Origin: Thermus aquaticus
GTDB lineage: Bacteria; Deinococcota; Deinococci; Deinococcales; Thermaceae
Length of the DNA: 64,000 bases
NCBI RefSeq assembly: GCF_001280255.1
Contig: NZ_LHCI01000106.1
Location: forward strand, 1,403,766-1,467,765
Reading direction: 5' to 3'
Shown here: in pieces, positions 1-8,403 of the stretch
How positions within the stretch are numbered: position 1 is the stretch's first letter
Layout: each line of letters starts with the position of its first letter
The notes under the pieces: generated by a model
Told to the model about the DNA's origin: nothing
What the model saw: the letters and a program-made list of their open reading frames with translations, nothing else
The model's database searches: none
Made by a program: the position numbers and the translations under genes

Positions 1-1
1 C

Positions 2-142
2 CTCTTGGGGCTTGCGGCTTTGGGCCTCCTCTGGCTTCTTTTCGCCTTGGGCCTGATCTACGCCTCGGCCTACCTGGCCTGGAGGCGGCTTTCCTGGAGG
101 CTCTTTGGCCGCAGATGGCGCCGCCTTCCCCCGCCCCGCTAG
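2..142 (+). CDS. C-terminal end of a membrane protein (5' cut by window edge)
   Basis: Only the last 46 codons are visible, ending at the TAG at 140-142. The first ~22 residues are almost entirely hydrophobic (a Leu/Ala/Gly/Trp/Phe helix ending in IYASAYLAW), followed by an Arg-rich, Pro-rich tail (RRLSWRLFGRRWRRLPPPR). This is the signature of a final transmembrane helix with a positively charged cytoplasmic tail. The protein family cannot be told from this fragment. It is co-directional with rpmE. Confidence 0.6.
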   Translation, partial: LLGLAALGLLWLLFALGLIYASAYLAWRRLSWRLFGRRWRRLPPPR

Positions 143-190
143 GGGCCCTTGCGCCAAAGGGGCTTCCCCGGTAGACTAAAAGGCGGTTTT

Positions 191-210
191 CGCACGGCCA
201 AGACCGTGCG
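191..210 (+). promoter_or_regulatory. Hairpin in the rpmE leader
   Basis: CGCACGG (191-197) and CCGTGCG (204-210) form a perfect 7-bp inverted repeat with a 6-nt loop. Its 3' arm runs directly into the rpmE Shine-Dalgarno GGAGGAGG (from 211). There is no T-run, so it is not an intrinsic terminator. Its position suits control of L31 translation or mRNA stability; that role is inferred. Confidence 0.45.
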
Positions 211-223
211 GGAGGAGGCGAAC

Positions 224-439
224 GTGAAAGAAGGCATTCACCCCAAACTGGTCCCCGCCCGCATCATCTGCGGTTGCGGCAACGTCATCCACACCTACTC
301 CACCAAGCCCGAGATCCACGTGGAGGTCTGCAGCAAGTGCCACCCCTTCTACACGGGGCAGCAGCGTTTCGTGGACACCGAGGGCCGGGTGGAGCGCTTC
401 CAGCGGCGCTACGGGGACGCCTACCGCAAGGGGCGGTAA
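224..439 (+). CDS. rpmE: 50S ribosomal protein L31
   Basis: Ribosomal protein L31 of the large subunit, 71 residues, beginning [20 protein letters not shown]. The start is GTG at 224, eight bases after a GGAGGAGG ribosome site; an in-frame upstream ATG at 149 would add residues foreign to L31. The zinc-type cysteine pattern CGCGN (near residue 17) and CSKCH (near residue 37) supplies three or four Cys ligands, so this is the Zn-binding (C+) form of L31 rather than the zinc-free paralogue. A G/C hairpin terminator follows, so it is probably transcribed separately from tdk. Confidence 0.95.
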   Translation: MKEGIHPKLVPARIICGCGNVIHTYSTKPEIHVEVCSKCHPFYTGQQRFVDTEGRVERFQRRYGDAYRKGR

Positions 440-455
440 GGAGGCCCTTGGGGGC

Positions 456-480
456 GGGGGGCTTGGCGCCCCCCGGTTTC
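456..480 (+). terminator. Intrinsic terminator after rpmE
   Basis: GGGGGGC (456-462) pairs with GCCCCCC (468-474) across a 5-nt loop and is followed by GG and a pyrimidine-rich TTTCCTTAT. A -35-like TTGGCG (463-468) for tdk lies inside the hairpin. Confidence 0.55.
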
Positions 481-490
481 CTTATAGAAT
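463..490 (+). promoter_or_regulatory. Candidate tdk promoter
   Basis: TTGGCG at 463-468, a 16-bp spacer and TAGAAT at 485-490 give a sigma-A-type promoter about 20 bp before the tdk start. A Shine-Dalgarno GGAGG follows at 499-503, so tdk has a short leader. Confidence 0.5.
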
Positions 491-509
491 CCCCCTCTGG
501 AGGACGCCT

Positions 510-1088
510 ATGCCCCCCGTTATGCACCGCCAGGGTTGGATTGAGGTGATCGCCGGGCCCATGTTTTCCGGGAAGAGCGAGGAGCTGATCCGCCGGGTCA
601 GGCGGGCCCTCATTGCCCGGCAGAGCGTTCTGGTCTTCAAGCCCAGGCTGGACAACCGTTACCACGAAAGCCACGTGGTGAGCCACGACGGCAAGCAGGT
701 GGCCGCCATTCCCGTGGAGAGCGCCGCCGAGATGGAGGCCCACCTGGACCCCCTGCCCCAGGTGGTGGCCGTGGACGAGGTCCAGTTCCTGGACCGGGGC
801 CTCCTCCCCCTGGTGGAGCGGCTTGCGGCCCAGGGGGTGCGGGTCATCTTGGCGGGGCTGGACCTGGACTTCCGGGGGGAGCCCTTTGGCCTCATGCCGG
901 AGCTTCTGGCCCGGGCGGAGTTCGTGGAGAAGCTTTCCGCCATCTGCCCGAGGTGCGGGGCCCCAGCCACCCGCACCCAGCGCCTGGTGAACGGCAAGCC
1001 CGCCCGCTATAGCGACCCCGTCATCCTGGTGGGGGCCGAGGAGCACTACGAGCCCAGGTGCCGGGCCTGCCACGAGGTCTGGCCTTAG
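510..1088 (+). CDS. tdk: Thymidine kinase
   Basis: Phosphorylates thymidine to dTMP in the salvage pathway (type II cytosolic kinase). 192 residues, normal for the family. The P-loop [10 protein letters not shown] is near residue 17; [10 protein letters not shown] near residue 90 is the Walker-B-like segment; the C-terminal lid and zinc site are seen as CPRCG (~150) and CRAC (~186). The ATG at 510 follows a GGAGGACG ribosome site; a second in-frame ATG (MHRQGW) is four codons in. The stop overlaps that of the convergent hsp20 gene by 4 bp. Confidence 0.95.
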   Translation: MPPVMHRQGWIEVIAGPMFSGKSEELIRRVRRALIARQSVLVFKPRLDNRYHESHVVSHDGKQVAAIPVESAAEMEAHLDPLPQVVAVDEVQFLDRGLLPLVERLAAQGVRVILAGLDLDFRGEPFGLMPELLARAEFVEKLSAICPRCGAPATRTQRLVNGKPARYSDPVILVGAEEHYEPRCRACHEVWP

Positions 1089-1486
1089 AGGGGAAGGGCG
1101 CCTCCTCGTTTCTTCCTGAAGCGGACCTCGAGGACCCCCTGGCGCAGCGTGGCCTGGGCCGTGCCCTCCTCAATGGGTCCCGGGAGGTCCAGGGTGCGGC
1201 GGAAGGTGCCCATGGGCCGTTCTTCCAGGAGGTAGGTGCCGGGCAGGGGGTGGCGCACCCCGGCCAGGGTGACGCGGCTTCCCTCCTCCAAAAGCTCCAG
1301 GTCCTCGGGGCGCACCCCGGGCAGGTCCACGAGAAGGACGTAGTGCTCCGCTTCTTCCAGGAGGTCTACCCTGGGCGCCCAGGCGGCGGGCTCCTCCCCC
1401 GTGAGCTGGTAGGCCAGCTCGGCGATGCGCTCCTGTAGCTCCTTCAGCTTTCTCAGGGTCTCCAGGCGGTCCAGAGGCTCCAGCAT
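1085..1486 (-). CDS. Small heat-shock protein (Hsp20 / alpha-crystallin family)
   Basis: ATP-independent holdase chaperone, 133 residues. After a Leu/Glu-rich helical N-terminus ([20 protein letters not shown]) comes an alpha-crystallin domain: [28 protein letters not shown] near residues 40-65, and the hallmark A-x-L-x-x-G-V-L as [12 protein letters not shown] near the end. The tail ends in ALPL, resembling the I-x-I anchor used for oligomer assembly. The ATG at 1486 lies 6 nt after a TATGCT -10 box, which implies a leaderless mRNA; no heat-shock operator is obvious. The start is only 18 bp from that of the divergent miaA. Confidence 0.88.
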   Translation of the reverse strand: MLEPLDRLETLRKLKELQERIAELAYQLTGEEPAAWAPRVDLLEEAEHYVLLVDLPGVRPEDLELLEEGSRVTLAGVRHPLPGTYLLEERPMGTFRRTLDLPGPIEEGTAQATLRQGVLEVRFRKKRGGALPL

Positions 1487-1491
1487 GCCTT

Positions 1492-1498
1492 TAGCATA
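1492..1498. promoter_or_regulatory. Shared bidirectional -10 element, hsp20 / miaA
   Basis: On the minus strand TATGCT (1498 to 1493) sits exactly six nucleotides before the hsp20 ATG. On the plus strand TAGCAT (1492-1497) occupies the same bases and lies seven nucleotides before the miaA GTG. With only 18 bp between the two start codons, both promoters must use this element or lie inside the opposite coding region. Confidence 0.5.
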
Positions 1499-1504
1499 AG
1501 GGAT

Positions 1505-2413
1505 GTGGAGGCCATACCCGTCCTGGCCGGGCCCACGGGGAGCGGCAAGACCGCCCTCGCCCTTCGCTTGGGCCAGGAGCTTCCCCTGGAGGTCATCTCC
1601 GCCGACGCCACCATGGTCTACCGGGGCCTGGACATCGGCACCGACAAGCCCACCCAGGAGGAGCGGGCCCTGGTTCCCCACCACCTGGTGGACGTCCTGG
1701 ACCCCAGCGAGGCCATGAGCGTGGCCCGCTTCCTGGAGATGGCCGAGGGGGCCATCGCCCACGTCCTGGCCAGGGGAAGGGTGCCCCTGGTGGTGGGGGG
1801 GACGGGGTACTACATCCGCGCCCTTTCCGAGGGGATCCACGACCTGCCGCCCCCCGACGAGGCCCTGCAGGCCGCCCTCTGGGAGGAGCTTTCACAAAGG
1901 GGCTTTGAGGCCCTCCTGGAGGAGCTGGCCCAGGCCAGCCCGGAGGATGCCAGCCGGGTGGGGAAAAACCCCAGGCGGCTTGTCCGGGCCCTCGAGGTCC
2001 TCCGCCGCACCGGCCTTCCTCCGGCCCAGCACAAAAGAAGGCCCCCCCGCTTCCGCTACAAAAAGCTGGTCCTCTGGCCGGAACGGGCCTGGCTTTTCCC
2101 CAGGCTGGAGGAGCGGGCCAGGCGGCAGTTCGCCCGGGGCCTGGTGGAGGAGGTGCGGGGGCTCCTTGCGCGCTACCCCAGGATGCCCACGGCCCTCCAG
2201 GCCATCGGCTACAAGGAGGTGGTGGGCTACCTGAAGGGGGAGTACGGCCTGGAGGAGGCCTTGAGGCGGGACATCCAGGCGGTCAAGGCCTACGCCAAGA
2301 GGCAGTACACCTGGTTCCGCCACGAGCCCAAGGACGTGACCTACCTGCCCCGGGGCGGGGAAGAGGCCTTTTTAGGCTTTCGGGACTGGCTTCGCCTCCA
2401 CTTCCGGCTATAG
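1505..2413 (+). CDS. miaA: tRNA dimethylallyltransferase
   Basis: Transfers a dimethylallyl group to N6 of adenosine 37 in tRNAs reading UNN codons. 302 residues. The P-loop [13 protein letters not shown] is at residues 7-19, the catalytic-Asp region [20 protein letters not shown] near 31-50, [10 protein letters not shown] near 99 is the family signature, and [11 protein letters not shown] near 237 is the conserved C-terminal motif. The GTG start is chosen because the overlapping ATG at 1503 is in another frame. gatA follows eight bases after the stop, but with its own -10 box. Confidence 0.95.
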   Translation: MEAIPVLAGPTGSGKTALALRLGQELPLEVISADATMVYRGLDIGTDKPTQEERALVPHHLVDVLDPSEAMSVARFLEMAEGAIAHVLARGRVPLVVGGTGYYIRALSEGIHDLPPPDEALQAALWEELSQRGFEALLEELAQASPEDASRVGKNPRRLVRALEVLRRTGLPPAQHKRRPPRFRYKKLVLWPERAWLFPRLEERARRQFARGLVEEVRGLLARYPRMPTALQAIGYKEVVGYLKGEYGLEEALRRDIQAVKAYAKRQYTWFRHEPKDVTYLPRGGEEAFLGFRDWLRLHFRL

Positions 2414-2414
2414 T
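2409..2414 (+). promoter_or_regulatory. Leaderless -10 box of gatA
   Basis: TATAGT overlaps the miaA TAG stop and ends six nucleotides before the gatA ATG (2421). There is no Shine-Dalgarno sequence in the short gap, so gatA can be expressed independently of miaA as a leaderless message. Confidence 0.5.
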
Positions 2415-2420
2415 GGGGGC

Positions 2421-3836
2421 ATGCTGGCCCACGAGATCCGCGCCCAGGTGGCCCGGGGGGAGCTTAGTCCCCTGGAGGTGGCCGAGGCCTACCTCAGGCG
2501 GGTTCGCGAGCTGGACCCAGGGCTAAAGGCCTTCCTCACCCTGAACGAGCGCCTTCTGGAAGAAGCCAGGAGGGTGGAAAGGGACCTGCCCCTTGCGGGC
2601 CTACTTGTGGCGGTCAAGGATAACATCGCCACCAAGGGCCTGCGCACCACGGCGGGAAGCCGCCTCCTGGAGAATTTCGTTCCCCCCTACGACGCCACGG
2701 CCGTGGCCCGGCTCAAGGCCCAAGGTGCCCTCGTCCTGGGCAAGACCAACCTGGACGAGTTCGGCATGGGCTCCAGTACCGAGCACTCCGCCTTCTTCCC
2801 CAGCAAAAACCCCTTTGATCCCTCCCGGGTGCCCGGGGGGAGCAGCGGGGGAAGCGCGGCGGCGGTGGCCGCCGACCTGGCCCCCCTGGCCCTGGGGTCG
2901 GACACCGGGGGGAGCGTGCGCCAGCCCGCGAGCTTTTGCGGCGTCTATGGCCTCAAGCCCACCTACGGGCGGGTGAGCCGCTTTGGCCTCGTGGCCTACG
3001 CTTCCAGCCTGGAAGGGATCGGCCCCATGGCCCGATCGGTGAGGGACCTGGCCCTCCTCATGGACGCCATGGCGGGCCTGGACCCCATGGACGCCACCAG
3101 CCTGGACCTTTCCCCAAGGTTCCAGGAGGCCTTAGAGGAGCCCCTTCCTCCCTTGCGCCTCGGCGTGGTGCGGGAGGGGCTTTTCGGCAACAGCCCCGGG
3201 GTGGAGCGGGCCCTGGAGGAGGCCCTTGGGGTCTTCCAGGGGCTTGGCCTCAGGGTGAAGGAGGTGTCCTGGCCCTCTTTGCCCCTGGCCCTGGCCGCCT
3301 ACTACATCCTGGCCCCGGCGGAGGCTAGCTCCAACTTGGCCCGCTACGACGGGACCCTCTTTGGGACTAGGGCGGAGGGGGAGGAGGTGTGGCAGGTGGT
3401 GGAGGCCACCCGGGCCCGGTTTGGCCTCGAGGTCAAGCGCCGGGTTCTGGTGGGCACCTTCGTCCTCTCCAGCGGCTACTACGAGGCCTACTACGGCCGA
3501 GCCCAGGCCTTCCGCGCCCGCCTCAAGGCCGAGGCCAGGGCCCTCTTCCAGGAGGTGGACCTCCTGCTCCTTCCCACCACCCCCCACCCCGCCTTCCCCC
3601 TGGGGGGCCGGCCGGACCCCCTGGCCATGTACCGGGAGGACCTTTACACCGTGGGGGCCAACCTGACGGGCCTCCCCGCCCTCTCCCTCCCCGCCGGGTT
3701 TGAAGGGCACCTGCCCGTGGGCCTCCAGCTCCTGGCGCCCTGGGGGAAGGACGAGCTCCTCCTGAGGGCGGCTTTGGCCCACGAGGAGGCCACCGCCCGG
3801 GCCTTCCTCAAGACGCCTTTGGGGGAAGCCCTGTGA
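2421..3836 (+). CDS. gatA: Glutamyl-tRNA(Gln)/aspartyl-tRNA(Asn) amidotransferase subunit A
   Basis: Glutaminase subunit of GatCAB, which converts Glu-tRNA(Gln) or Asp-tRNA(Asn) to the amidated form. 471 residues, normal for GatA. The amidase-signature triad is visible: Lys in VAVKDNI (~66), the cis-Ser in [11 protein letters not shown] (~140) and the nucleophile Ser in [12 protein letters not shown] (~165). The central [26 protein letters not shown] block is typical GatA and argues against a generic amidase. gatB and gatC are not in the window. It is followed by the exonuclease gene with a 1-nt TGATG overlap. Confidence 0.92.
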   Translation: MLAHEIRAQVARGELSPLEVAEAYLRRVRELDPGLKAFLTLNERLLEEARRVERDLPLAGLLVAVKDNIATKGLRTTAGSRLLENFVPPYDATAVARLKAQGALVLGKTNLDEFGMGSSTEHSAFFPSKNPFDPSRVPGGSSGGSAAAVAADLAPLALGSDTGGSVRQPASFCGVYGLKPTYGRVSRFGLVAYASSLEGIGPMARSVRDLALLMDAMAGLDPMDATSLDLSPRFQEALEEPLPPLRLGVVREGLFGNSPGVERALEEALGVFQGLGLRVKEVSWPSLPLALAAYYILAPAEASSNLARYDGTLFGTRAEGEEVWQVVEATRARFGLEVKRRVLVGTFVLSSGYYEAYYGRAQAFRARLKAEARALFQEVDLLLLPTTPHPAFPLGGRPDPLAMYREDLYTVGANLTGLPALSLPAGFEGHLPVGLQLLAPWGKDELLLRAALAHEEATARAFLKTPLGEAL

Positions 3837-4579
3837 TGGACCCCGCCTTTCGCTACCGCATGGCCACCCGCATGGCCCGCCGTCTCCGGGCCGAGGGGAG
3901 GCCTCTACCCCTTCCCGCCCTGGGCGAGGCCCTGGGCCTGAGGGGCCCCGTGGCCCCGGTGGTGGCCCCCCTCCTGGACGGCCGCTTCATCAGGGAGGAG
4001 GAGGTGGGGCTTTGGGAGTGGCGCTACCCCTTTCCCCACCCCGAGGAGGCGGTGGTGGTCCTGGACCTGGAGACCACGGGCCTGGCCCCCGGCCTCAACG
4101 AGATCATTGAGGTGGCCCTGGTGCGCCTGGAGGGGGCAAGAAGGGTGGCCTTCCAGAGCCTGGCCCGGCCACGCCGCCCCCCAAGCCCCTTCATCCAGCG
4201 CCTCACCGGCATCACCTTGGAGGAGCTGGAGAAGGCCCCACCCCTGGAGGAGGTCCTCTTCCGGGCCTACCCTCTCCTCGAGGGGGCCACTTTGGTGATC
4301 CAGAACGCTTCCTTTGACCTGGGGTTTCTGCGCCCCGCTCTGGGGGAGCTGGGCCTGGAGCTAGAAAACCCCGTGGTGGACTCCATCCGTCTCAGCAAAA
4401 GGGCCATGCGGGGCCTCAGGCGCTACGGCCTGGACGCCCTTTCCGAGGTCCTGGAGCTTGCGCCCAGGGCGGAGCACCGGGCCCTTTTGGACGTGGAGAG
4501 GACCCTGGCCGTGGTCTACGAGGTGTACTATATGCTCACTTCAGGGAGCCCCCGCCCCCTGGTGGACTTGGGGAGGTGA
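3836..4579 (+). CDS. DEDDh 3'-5' exonuclease (DnaQ-like)
   Basis: Exonuclease of the DnaQ / Pol III epsilon superfamily. The three Exo motifs are intact: VVLDLETTGLAPG near residue 76 (Exo I, D and E), QNASFDLGFL near 160 (Exo II), and EHRALLDVERT near 216 (Exo III, H and D), so it should be active on DNA or RNA 3' ends. The first ~60 residues (RMARRLRAEGRPLPLPALGEAL) look like a small winged-helix module ahead of the nuclease. The ATG at 3836 overlaps the gatA TGA; an in-frame GTG precedes it by one codon. The start is translationally coupled to gatA. Its substrate is not evident: it could be a proofreading, repair or RNA-trimming enzyme. Confidence 0.85.
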   Translation: MDPAFRYRMATRMARRLRAEGRPLPLPALGEALGLRGPVAPVVAPLLDGRFIREEEVGLWEWRYPFPHPEEAVVVLDLETTGLAPGLNEIIEVALVRLEGARRVAFQSLARPRRPPSPFIQRLTGITLEELEKAPPLEEVLFRAYPLLEGATLVIQNASFDLGFLRPALGELGLELENPVVDSIRLSKRAMRGLRRYGLDALSEVLELAPRAEHRALLDVERTLAVVYEVYYMLTSGSPRPLVDLGR

Positions 4580-4580
4580 T

Positions 4581-5639
4581 ATGACCGCGCGCTATGTCCT
4601 GACCAGCACCTGTATCCACACGGGCACCATGGCCCTCACCGCCTCCTTGCGCCAGCGCCTTCTCGGGAAGGAGCGCGTCCTCTTTGTGGACGAGGACGGG
4701 GAGGTCTACGAAGGGGAGGTGGACTGGAAGGCGGGCGTGGTGCGGGGCCTGGCCCCCTACTACGCCAAGCGGCGCCTGGCCGCCAACGAGGCCATCCTCC
4801 TCCACTTCCGGGGGGAGGAGATTGAGCTCAAGGCCCTGCCCAGGGCCTCCCTCCGCGCCCCCCAGCCGGAAAAGCCCCAGGAGAAGCCCAAGGAGGAGGT
4901 TAGGGGGCCCGAGAAAAAGCGGGTGCGGGTCACCCCGTACCCCAAGGAGGTGCTCTTCCCCCACGAGCCCAAGGCCCTGGAACCCCCTGGGGCCACCGAG
5001 GACCTGGGGCGGCTGGGCTTCTTCCTGGAGGGAGGCCCCCCTTGGGTTTACAAGGCCCCGCTGGGGCGGAGGCAGGTGGTCCTGGCCCTTTTGCGCCTGG
5101 GGGAGGGGGAGGCCGCCCTCCTCAGGCCCTACCAGAAAGAGGGGGCCTACGCCGCCTTCCTGGCCCCGGAATCCGAGAAGGGGGCCGTGCCCCATGGGGT
5201 GGGCTACCTTTCCCCCGAGGCCCTAAGCCGCCTGGTCCGCCTCAAGGCCCGCTTCCCCATCACCCCTCTGGACCTCGAGGACCTCCTTAAAGGAGGGCGG
5301 GTGGACCTGGAGGCGGTGGAGGCCCTGGAGGATCGGCTGGTGGCGGAGCTTTCCGAAAGGGGGGCCTTCGCCGTCTTTTTATTGCTCCTTTCCAAGAGGC
5401 GGCTTGGCGAGGTGCTTCTCCTTTCCGACCTGGAGGCCGAGGCCCTCGAGGAGGGCCTGGTGCCCGAGGTGGTGCGCCAGGGGGTGGAGCTCCTCTCTAA
5501 GCCCCCCTTCCTCGTCCTCAAGCGCCTGGCCCCGGGGGAGTTCCTCCTCCGGCAGGAGGTGGAGGAAGCCCTGAGCGACCTCCAGGCCTTCGCCGAGGGC
5601 CTGAAGGCCAGGCTCAGCCGCGTCCGTGGGAGCGCTTGA
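4581..5639 (+). CDS. Conserved-looking protein of unknown function
   Basis: 352 residues, not recognised. The ATG at 4581 follows a good GGGAGGTG ribosome site one base after the exonuclease stop, so the two are probably co-expressed. Three parts can be seen: a beta-rich N-terminal module of ~85 residues (FVDEDGEVYEGEVDW, HFRGEEIELKAL); a charged, Pro/Lys/Glu-rich linker (PEKPQEKPKEEVRGPEKK); and a C-terminal helical domain of ~200 residues dominated by Leu/Glu/Arg. There is no signal peptide or membrane segment, and no catalytic motif is recognisable. Coupling to a nuclease suggests a nucleic-acid-related job, which is only a guess. The 3' end overlaps csaB by 26 bp. Confidence 0.75.
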   Translation: MTARYVLTSTCIHTGTMALTASLRQRLLGKERVLFVDEDGEVYEGEVDWKAGVVRGLAPYYAKRRLAANEAILLHFRGEEIELKALPRASLRAPQPEKPQEKPKEEVRGPEKKRVRVTPYPKEVLFPHEPKALEPPGATEDLGRLGFFLEGGPPWVYKAPLGRRQVVLALLRLGEGEAALLRPYQKEGAYAAFLAPESEKGAVPHGVGYLSPEALSRLVRLKARFPITPLDLEDLLKGGRVDLEAVEALEDRLVAELSERGAFAVFLLLLSKRRLGEVLLLSDLEAEALEEGLVPEVVRQGVELLSKPPFLVLKRLAPGEFLLRQEVEEALSDLQAFAEGLKARLSRVRGSA

Positions 5640-6606
5640 CGGGGGAGGCTTCGCCCAGGGCCAGGTCAAAGCTCCGCTTGGCCCGCTCCTTGAGGGCGGC
5701 CACCTTTTCCCAGTCGGGGTAGCGGCCGTAGACCGCTGCCTTGGAGAGCTGGATGGGGTCGCCGGGAAGCTCCTGGTAGAAGGCGCCGGTCTCCTTGGCG
5801 AAGGCGGCCACCTTGGGGTCGTAGGAGAGGGCGGCGAAGGGGGTACCGGCGGCCGCCGCCAGGATCAGGCCGTGAAGCCGCATGGAGATCACGTACCCCG
5901 CCTGGGCCGCCAGGTAGAGGACCCGCCTGGGGTCGGCGGTCTTCTCCACCTGGTGGTGGGGGAGGTCGGGGAGGATCTCCTCGTCGTAGCCGGGCTGAAG
6001 CAGGAGGACGAGGACCCTCTTGCCGTCGTGAAAGAGGCGGTTGGCGGTGACGTAGAGGGTGCGCACCGCTTCCTTGCCCACTCCGGCCCGGGGGATGACC
6101 AGGACCAGGTCTTCCTCCCGCTTTACCGGGGGCGGGGTGAGGAGGAGGGCGGGGTCGGCCCCCAGCTCGGCGGGGATGCCGAGCCTCTTGGCGTACTCCA
6201 AGGAGTCCTGGTCCCGGAGGATCACGGGAACCCCTCTAAGGGCCCTTTGGACCTGCCGTTCCCCCCAGGGGGAAAGGGGCCCCAGGGACTGGTTGAAGAC
6301 CATGACCCGCTTGCGGAAAAGGCGGGCCAGCCGGAGCACGGAGAGGTAGTAAAGAAGGCTCAGGGGGCTGGTGGCGTCCTGCAAAAGCCCCCCGCCCCCT
6401 AAAAGCCAGAGGTCGGCCTGCAGGAGGGCCAGGGGGTTCAGGCGGTGGGCGGCCCGGATGCCGTGCTCTTCCCGGGTGCGCCTGGGGTCGCCCGAGAGGG
6501 CCAGGACCTGGTGGCCCCGGGCCTTGAGCTCCCGGGCGATGGCCTCGAGGATGGCCTCGTCCCCGGCGTTTTTAAACCCGTAATACCCCGCTACCCCGAC
6601 CACCAT
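5614..6606 (-). CDS. csaB: Polysaccharide pyruvyl transferase CsaB
   Basis: Adds pyruvate ketals to a secondary cell-wall polysaccharide, the modification that lets SLH-domain S-layer proteins bind the Thermus envelope. 330 residues. The N-terminus MVVGVAGYYGFKNAGDEAIL is the nucleotide-sugar-transferase-like G-x-x-N-x-GDEA motif of the family; LWLLGGGGLLQD near residue 75 and the C-terminal SMRLHGLILAAAAGTPF block are also diagnostic. The ATG at 6606 is preceded by an in-frame Glu-Ala-Lys-Gly inside the upstream gene, so the two genes overlap by 16 bp. The partner is the DUF5693 membrane protein. Confidence 0.9.
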   Translation of the reverse strand: MVVGVAGYYGFKNAGDEAILEAIARELKARGHQVLALSGDPRRTREEHGIRAAHRLNPLALLQADLWLLGGGGLLQDATSPLSLLYYLSVLRLARLFRKRVMVFNQSLGPLSPWGERQVQRALRGVPVILRDQDSLEYAKRLGIPAELGADPALLLTPPPVKREEDLVLVIPRAGVGKEAVRTLYVTANRLFHDGKRVLVLLLQPGYDEEILPDLPHHQVEKTADPRRVLYLAAQAGYVISMRLHGLILAAAAGTPFAALSYDPKVAAFAKETGAFYQELPGDPIQLSKAAVYGRYPDWEKVAALKERAKRSFDLALGEASPVKRSHGRG

Positions 6607-8291
6607 GCCCTTAGCCTCCTTACCAGGATAACCCCACCCCCGCCTATGAGGAGGCCCAAGAGGGCCCCGTTCAAGACCCGGAAGAAGGAGATGGGAAGGG
6701 GGGTGTGGAAGTGGCTGAAGGTGTTGAGGATGGAGGCCACGCCGATGGCGGCCAGGAAGAGGAGGCCGTTTTGCACCCAGCGGGGCCAGGGAAGGAGGAG
6801 GGCGATGGGGAAAAGGGCGTGGCCGAAGACCTCCTTGAAGCGGGGGCGGACCATGAGGTCCTGGAGGAGGCTTCTCAGCTTCAGCTCGGCCTCGAGGACC
6901 AGGGGGGCGTCGTTCCCCCGCCTTAGGAGGGCGAGGGCCAAGAGGAAGAGGGCCAGGAGGGCCAAGGCCACCTCCCCCAGGCGCAGGGGGTGCTGAAAGA
7001 GACGGGTGAGGGTTTCCCGGTAGTTCCGGTCCAGGAAGCTGTAGGCCACGAGGAGGGGCGGGACCAGGAGGGTGAGGGAGACCCCCTTGAAGGGGGTGAG
7101 CCCCAGCACCGCCTCCCTGGTGGAGCCCAGGGCGGAGAGGAAGACGGCCCCCGCAAGGGCGTAGCCCAGGGCCCGGAGCCACATCCTCAGGCCCTCCCGT
7201 GGGCCCAGGAAGCCCAGTACCGGAAAGACCAGGGCGGCGAGAAGGGCGCCCGCCTGGCTCCCCGCATAGCCCAGGGCGAAGAGGAGGAGGAGAAAGGCCA
7301 CGGCGGGTCCGTACAGGGAAAGCCCCTGGGCCAGGAGGCCGAGGCCCGCCAGAACCCCGAGCCAGGCGGCGTGCCTCAAGGGGCTTGGGGCAAGGTCCCT
7401 GGGCTTGGGAGCCCCCGTGGGGATGCCGCTTGCGCTCAGGCCCTCCTGGATCCGCCGGAGCATCCGGGCGGTGTCCTCGGGGTAGGGGTAGGGCCTCAGG
7501 TAGAGGAGCTGGTGGCCCCGCTCCCTGGCCGCCAGGACGTACTTGTCAGCGGCCTCCTCGGGCTTTAGCGTGAGCTGCCATTCGTAGCGGAGGCTGAAGA
7601 GGCGAAGCACCCCCTTTTCCCGGAAGGCCTGGAGGCCGGGCTGGGGCGTGCCCTCAATGAGGGCCACGGGCACCTGGACCAGGGCCTGGGCCTCCTCCAG
7701 CCGGTAGGGGTAGCCCAGGGCCTCGAGGCCGGCGAAGACCACCGCGTTCGCCTCCTTGGGCACCAGGGGAAGCCCGGGGTCCAGCCGGCGCAGGCGCTGG
7801 TTGATGGGCCGCACCACCACGTAGTACCCGGCCTCCTTGGCCTGCCGAACCTCCTCCAGGGGGTAGAAGGCGGGAAAGGCGCTCACGTCCACGGGGAAGC
7901 CCAGCCAGGCCCCCAGGCGCTCCGTGGGCAGCTCGTAGGCCCGCTCCAGGAGGGAAAGGAGCCAATCCTCCCCCTTCAGGTAGTACCAGCCGGGCCTGGC
8001 GGGAAGCCCCGCCTCCTGAAGCTCCCGCCCCTGGCGAAGGAGGAGGACCCCACCCGCCACCCAGTCCTTGACGAACCGCTCGGGGAAGGCGACCCCGTTC
8101 ACCCCCAGGGCCCGGTAGGCGGCGAGGACCTCGAGGAGGCCCTTCCCCTGGGCCTTCGCCTCCTCCCGCAGGGCTTCGGCGTCCACCACCAGGGCCACGG
8201 GGCCGGGACGCTCCGCCCGGAGCCTGGGGGAAAGGGCGAGGAGGGAGGGGAGGAGGGAGAGAAGGATCAGGAGGTTGAGCCAGCGGTTCAT
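6591..8291 (-). CDS. DUF5693-type multispanning membrane protein
   Basis: 566 residues. A signal-anchor segment (MNRWLNLLILLSLLPSLLAL) leads into a ~290-residue outer domain that looks like an alpha/beta barrel (repeated beta strands such as GPVALVVDAEAL, YYVVVRPINQRL, GHQLLYLRPYP), then six to eight transmembrane helices from ~residue 305 to the end, closing with FFRVLNGALLGLLIGGGGVIL. Genes of this type sit next to csaB in Firmicutes and Thermus as far as I recall. The 16-bp overlap with csaB here supports a shared role in secondary-cell-wall polymer assembly or pyruvylation. Its ATG overlaps the stop of the udk remnant (ATGA). Confidence 0.8.
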   Translation of the reverse strand: MNRWLNLLILLSLLPSLLALSPRLRAERPGPVALVVDAEALREEAKAQGKGLLEVLAAYRALGVNGVAFPERFVKDWVAGGVLLLRQGRELQEAGLPARPGWYYLKGEDWLLSLLERAYELPTERLGAWLGFPVDVSAFPAFYPLEEVRQAKEAGYYVVVRPINQRLRRLDPGLPLVPKEANAVVFAGLEALGYPYRLEEAQALVQVPVALIEGTPQPGLQAFREKGVLRLFSLRYEWQLTLKPEEAADKYVLAARERGHQLLYLRPYPYPEDTARMLRRIQEGLSASGIPTGAPKPRDLAPSPLRHAAWLGVLAGLGLLAQGLSLYGPAVAFLLLLFALGYAGSQAGALLAALVFPVLGFLGPREGLRMWLRALGYALAGAVFLSALGSTREAVLGLTPFKGVSLTLLVPPLLVAYSFLDRNYRETLTRLFQHPLRLGEVALALLALFLLALALLRRGNDAPLVLEAELKLRSLLQDLMVRPRFKEVFGHALFPIALLLPWPRWVQNGLLFLAAIGVASILNTFSHFHTPLPISFFRVLNGALLGLLIGGGGVILVRRLRAWWSG

Positions 8292-8386
8292 GCGGCCTCC
8301 GTCCGGACCAGGTGGGCCAGGGCCTGGGCCAGGGTGGGCTTGCCGCTGGCGCTCCCGCCGGCGATGCCTATAGCGAAGGGCTTCAC
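8288..8386 (-). pseudogene. Truncated uridine kinase remnant
   Basis: A short reading frame, GTG at 8386 to TGA at 8288, reads MKPFAIGIAGGSASGKPTLA and continues QALAHLVRTEAA before stopping. This is the N-terminal P-loop of uridine kinase (usual form IGIAGG[ST]ASGKTTLA), with Thr changed to Pro inside the Walker A motif and everything downstream of about residue 32 missing. A ribosome site GGAGGGG lies eight bases upstream. It is either a dead fragment kept because its ATGA stop-start couples translation of the DUF5693 gene, or simply a recent deletion scar. Confidence 0.65.
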
Positions 8387-8403
8387 CCCGCTCACCCCTC
8401 CAT

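Noticed and set aside
149-223. Upstream in-frame start for rpmE giving a 96-residue protein
   Set aside because: The added residues do not resemble L31, and the GTG at 224 has a strong ribosome site and the right N-terminus.
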